Shown piece after piece: positions 7,230 through 9,724 of a DNA stretch of 9,724 bases. The number at the start of each line of letters is the position of its first letter. Within the stretch, counting starts at the first letter, position 1. The position numbers and the translations under genes were made by a program. The stretch is from Sulfurospirillum arcachonense (lineage in GTDB: Bacteria; Campylobacterota; Campylobacteria; Campylobacterales; Sulfurospirillaceae), in assembly GCA_015662785.1 (NCBI GenBank), contig DQTM01000032.1, forward strand, positions 1 to 9,724, given 5' to 3'. The notes beneath the pieces were generated by a model that saw only the letters and a list, made by a program, of their open reading frames with translations, did not search any database and was not told the origin of the DNA.

Positions 7230-8740
7230 TGATGACGCCAGATTTTATATATCTATTGCCGCTGTTTTTTGTTGGAATTGGGGCAATATCATTAATGATT
7301 CTTAGTACTTTTAAAACTATGACTATCAGAAAAGGGGCAATAGCAACATTGTTGTTTTTGGTGTTAGCTTTTTTATCAAATGGTTATAATCTAAATAGCG
7401 GAGATGTTGTTTATTCTGTATATCCATTTGTTGATATATTTAATAAAATGATAGTTGTAGATACATTTTCAGGATACTTTAGTACCATATTGATTTTAGG
7501 TGGTATTTTGACTATCCTTATAGGACTTCACTATTTTGAAAGACATAAACAGTTTACCGTAGAATTTTTCTCTTTGTTTCTATTTTCAGTTTTTGGAATG
7601 ATGCTTTTAGTTCATGCAAATGAGTTGATTAGTGCATTTATTGCTTTAGAAATAGCTTCAATATCTTTGTATGTAATGATTGGTTTTCAAAAAGTTATTG
7701 ACAAAAGAATTGAAGCGAGTTATAGGTACTTAGTACTTGGTTCACTCGCAGGTGTATTTTTTCTTTTAGGAACATCTTTTATATATGCAGCAACACAAAC
7801 AACAACTATAGGTACCATAGGTAATATGGCACTAAATACAGTTGACAGTAACGCTCCACTTTTAATTATTGGTGGAACAATGATTTTAATTACTTTTTTA
7901 TTCAAAATAGCTGCTTTTCCTTTTCAAAGTTGGGCTTTAGATGTTTATGATGGAGCACCTCTTCCTGTTACAGCATTCATGGCAGCAACTTTTAAAGCTG
8001 CTATTTTTGGCTTTCTTCTAAGATTAGTTGTTGTTGATTTTGATCTCATTCGTGATTTTTGGGATGAAGTACTTGTATATGTAATTATATTTACTTTAGC
8101 ATATGGTAGTTTTTTGGCTATTATTCAAAAATCTTTAAAAAGAATGTTAGTAGCTTCAAGTATTGTTCACACAGGTTATCTTCTTATAGCGTTAGTTTCA
8201 ATTGGTGTTATTGGAGAGAGTGCTGCTAGTTCTATTATATTTTATCTTGTAGCTTACTTTTTATCTGCAATTGGTGCATTTGGTTTGATTGCATATATCT
8301 CTTCAGAAGGTCAACTACGCATAACTTATGATGACTTTAGAGGTTTTGCTAAAATAAGACCTTATATGGCTGCTATGCTTAGTGTTTTTATGCTTTCATT
8401 AGCAGGTATACCTTCAACAATTGGTTTTATAGGAAAATTCTATATCTTTACAGGAGCAATTGAATCTGGATATGCTATTTTAGCTATAGTTGGGATAATT
8501 GCTACTTTTATATCTGTATATTACTATTTTAAACTCATTGCAGTTATGTATTTTTATAGAAGTTCAGAATTGATAGACGTTCCACCTTTAAAAGGTATTG
8601 CACCTATAGTGATAAGTGTTATAGCACTTACTATTGTCTGGGGAGGTGTAGGAAATACACTTGTAGCATATTTCCCTGGAGTTGATTTCTTGATTGATAT
8701 GGCAAATTTATCTTATGAGTCTTTGTTTATTTGGCAATAA
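7229..8740 (+). CDS. nuoN: NADH-quinone oxidoreductase subunit N (proton pump), last gene of the operon
   Basis: This is the antiporter-like pump nearest the NuoK/J/A/H heel of complex I. The 503-residue product is close to the family size (about 485) with about 14 hydrophobic segments. It has ISAFIALEIASISLYVMIGF with the helix-5 glutamate (E141), FLFKIAAFPFQSWALDVYDG with the helix-7 lysine (K226), and APLPVTAFMAATFKAAIFG. The start was set at ATG 7229 in a TGATGATG junction with nuoM, 6 nt after the AAGGAA site at 7217-7222. A TTG at 7226 and an ATG at 7232 are alternatives differing by one codon each. The gene ends only 4 nt from the stop of the convergent regulator gene, leaving no room for an intergenic terminator. 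Confidence 0.96.
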   Translation: MMTPDFIYLLPLFFVGIGAISLMILSTFKTMTIRKGAIATLLFLVLAFLSNGYNLNSGDVVYSVYPFVDIFNKMIVVDTFSGYFSTILILGGILTILIGLHYFERHKQFTVEFFSLFLFSVFGMMLLVHANELISAFIALEIASISLYVMIGFQKVIDKRIEASYRYLVLGSLAGVFFLLGTSFIYAATQTTTIGTIGNMALNTVDSNAPLLIIGGTMILITFLFKIAAFPFQSWALDVYDGAPLPVTAFMAATFKAAIFGFLLRLVVVDFDLIRDFWDEVLVYVIIFTLAYGSFLAIIQKSLKRMLVASSIVHTGYLLIALVSIGVIGESAASSIIFYLVAYFLSAIGAFGLIAYISSEGQLRITYDDFRGFAKIRPYMAAMLSVFMLSLAGIPSTIGFIGKFYIFTGAIESGYAILAIVGIIATFISVYYYFKLIAVMYFYRSSELIDVPPLKGIAPIVISVIALTIVWGGVGNTLVAYFPGVDFLIDMANLSYESLFIWQ

Positions 8741-8744
8741 AGAT

Positions 8745-9398
8745 TTATTGATTATAAGAGGGGCAACAAGCGAATAATTCGCTTAATGCTTCTCTATCGA
8801 CTATCTCAAAATGATCTTTATCATATGATATAACTCCATCTGCTTGAAGTTTTTTTAGGTTTCTTGAAAAAGTTTCAGGTGCCATATTTAAAATTTCAGC
8901 AATTTTATACTTTTTTAATTTTGTAAAAAGTTCATGATTTTCGTATATAAGACCAGCAAGTTTTTGCATAGAAGTTTGTTGCATATTTGTATTCATAAGT
9001 TGTTTGATTTTGCCAACAAGTTGCATAATAATCCCAAGAGCAATATCTGGATTTTTTAAAAAGTCTTTTTCAAACTCATCAAATGCCACAACAAGTACAC
9101 TACATTGAGTTTCACACTCAGCAGTAACTTGGTGAGGTGTTCTTTGCAAAGTTGCTGCTTCTCCAATAAGAGCTTGAGAATAGTAGTAACTAAGTATATT
9201 TATATTGTCATTTTTATCATATCTGTATAACTTGATTAGTCCATCAAGTAAAAAATATAAGTTTTTAGGATCATCCCCCTCATAAAAGAGGATGTTCCCT
9301 GGTTTAAAATCTTTTATACTGCTTATTTGATTAAGTTTATCTAGTTGTTTATCGTCTAGTGAGCCAAATAGACATATCTCTTTTAATCTTGCTTGCAT
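8745..9398 (-). CDS. Crp/Fnr-family transcriptional regulator (DNR/FNR-like DNA-reading helix)
   Basis: This 217-residue protein has the full Crp/Fnr layout: an N-terminal cyclic-nucleotide-type beta-barrel (about 10-115), a long dimerisation helix (about 115-145) and a C-terminal winged helix-turn-helix (about 150-205). The recognition helix reads MAPETFSRNLKKL, with E175, S178 and R179 in the E-x2-S-R arrangement that FNR and DNR proteins use on TTGAT half-sites. The barrel has GEAATLQRTPHQV (79-91), which lacks the Arg-Ser pair that binds cAMP phosphate in Crp. The N-terminus has only one cysteine (C9), so an FNR-type [4Fe-4S] sensor is unlikely. Other cysteines are C95, C99, C211 and C212. 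Overall it most resembles DNR-like regulators, some of which sense NO through heme; the ligand is not determinable from sequence. Its ATG lies within the 3' end of the upstream nuoF-like gene (16-nt overlap), so the two are probably cotranscribed. No strong ribosome-binding site is visible. Confidence 0.93.
   Translation of the reverse strand: MQARLKEICLFGSLDDKQLDKLNQISSIKDFKPGNILFYEGDDPKNLYFLLDGLIKLYRYDKNDNINILSYYYSQALIGEAATLQRTPHQVTAECETQCSVLVVAFDEFEKDFLKNPDIALGIIMQLVGKIKQLMNTNMQQTSMQKLAGLIYENHELFTKLKKYKIAEILNMAPETFSRNLKKLQADGVISYDKDHFEIVDREALSELFACCPSYNQ
8768..8784. terminator. Possible weak hairpin downstream of nuoN
   Basis: AAGCGAA-TAA-TTCGCTT is a perfect 7-bp inverted repeat with a 3-nt loop, 28 nt after the nuoN stop and inside the 3' coding end of the regulator gene. 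No T-run follows on either strand, so it is not a canonical intrinsic terminator. It is the only hairpin I saw near the convergent gene ends and could slow or end either transcript, or be chance. Confidence 0.2.
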
Positions 9399-9724
9399 AG
9401 GCTGTAAAATTCATCTTCAAATTTTGTTATGTAACTCTGTGCTATAAATGCAACTGAGGGTGCAAATACGCAGATAGTTTTTCCATTTAGCATTTCACAT
9501 GCATCTAAAATCGTATCAAAATCTTTTTTAGTACCTTTTCCACTTAAAAGTTTGCCTAAAATCTTGTCTACCCAACCACAGCCTTCGCGACAAGGCGTGC
9601 ATTGTCCACAACTTTCATGATGGTAAAACTCAAAAAGATTTTTCATGGCTTTTGGCATAGAAGTATCTTCATCCATGATTATCATACCACCAGTTCCTAA
9701 ACTTGAACCATGTTTTCTTAGTGA
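9383..9724 (-). CDS. nuoF: NuoF-type NADH-binding subunit, C-terminal part only (gene runs off right edge)
   Basis: Only the last 113 residues are visible; the frame stays open to base 9724, so the N-terminus with the FMN and NADH sites is outside the window. The visible part starts with a KHGSSLGTGGMIIMDEDT-type stretch. It continues with ESCGQCTPCREG, whose three cysteines plus the Cys of GKTICVFAPS (after 39 residues, codon near 9470) form the cluster N3 ligand set of NuoF. It ends with the usual short tail after the SYITKFEDEFY helix. An in-frame ATG at 9685 is internal and not the start. The same C-terminal domain occurs in HoxF, HndC-type hydrogenase and NADH-linked formate dehydrogenase subunits, so membership of this complex I is inferred from the nuo context. 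The gene is on the strand opposite to nuoG-N and overlaps the regulator gene by 16 nt. Confidence 0.85.
   Translation of the reverse strand, partial: SLRKHGSSLGTGGMIIMDEDTSMPKAMKNLFEFYHHESCGQCTPCREGCGWVDKILGKLLSGKGTKKDFDTILDACEMLNGKTICVFAPSVAFIAQSYITKFEDEFYSLCKQD

Noticed and set aside
7720..7905. Short open frame on the - strand inside nuoN
   Set aside because: It is hydrophobic only because it mirrors a membrane segment of nuoN, and it has no independent gene signals.
1..9724. CRISPR arrays, tRNA or rRNA genes, insertion sequences, phage or defence genes
   Set aside because: None were seen. The window is continuous coding sequence with gaps of at most 4 nt and no repeated units or transposase-like products.

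Overview
The window is almost entirely coding. It is AT-rich (about one third G+C by eye) and carries most of a respiratory complex I (NADH/ferredoxin-type:quinone oxidoreductase, nuo) operon on the + strand, followed by two tail-to-tail genes on the - strand. The AT-rich codon use, the tightly overlapping gene starts and the character of the Nuo proteins suggest a Campylobacterota (Epsilonproteobacteria) genome, possibly Sulfurimonas- or Sulfurovum-like. That assignment is inference from protein character, not from a search.

Layout: nuoG (5' end outside the window, 2-1264), nuoH (1261-2544), nuoI (2546-3046), nuoJ (3046-3552), nuoK (3545-3868), nuoL (3861-5747), nuoM (5748-7229) and nuoN (7229-8740) are all on the + strand. 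The gap between genes is never more than 1 nt and most neighbours overlap, so this is one translationally coupled operon that starts upstream of the window. Only 4 nt after the nuoN stop lies the 3' end of a convergent Crp/Fnr-family regulator gene (9398-8745, -). Its start overlaps by 16 nt the 3' end of a nuoF-like gene (9724-9383, -), whose 5' part runs off the right edge. No stretch longer than 4 nt is free of a gene, and no promoter is visible.

Function: NuoG and NuoI carry the Fe-S wire of the peripheral arm. NuoH forms the quinone-chamber subunit. NuoJ, K, L, M and N form the proton-translocating membrane arm, and the key Glu and Lys residues are visible in K, L, M and N. NuoF would be the FMN/NADH-binding subunit feeding electrons into NuoG, yet here it lies on the opposite strand, next to a regulator rather than beside nuoG.

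This is mostly a standard respiratory operon and I see no wholly new system. The points worth a second look are: a compact NuoG that lacks most of the molybdopterin-oxidoreductase-like region but keeps the extra N7 cluster ligands; a NuoH with an insertion of about 80-90 residues that adds two predicted membrane helices; and the separately oriented nuoF coupled to a DNR/FNR-like regulator.
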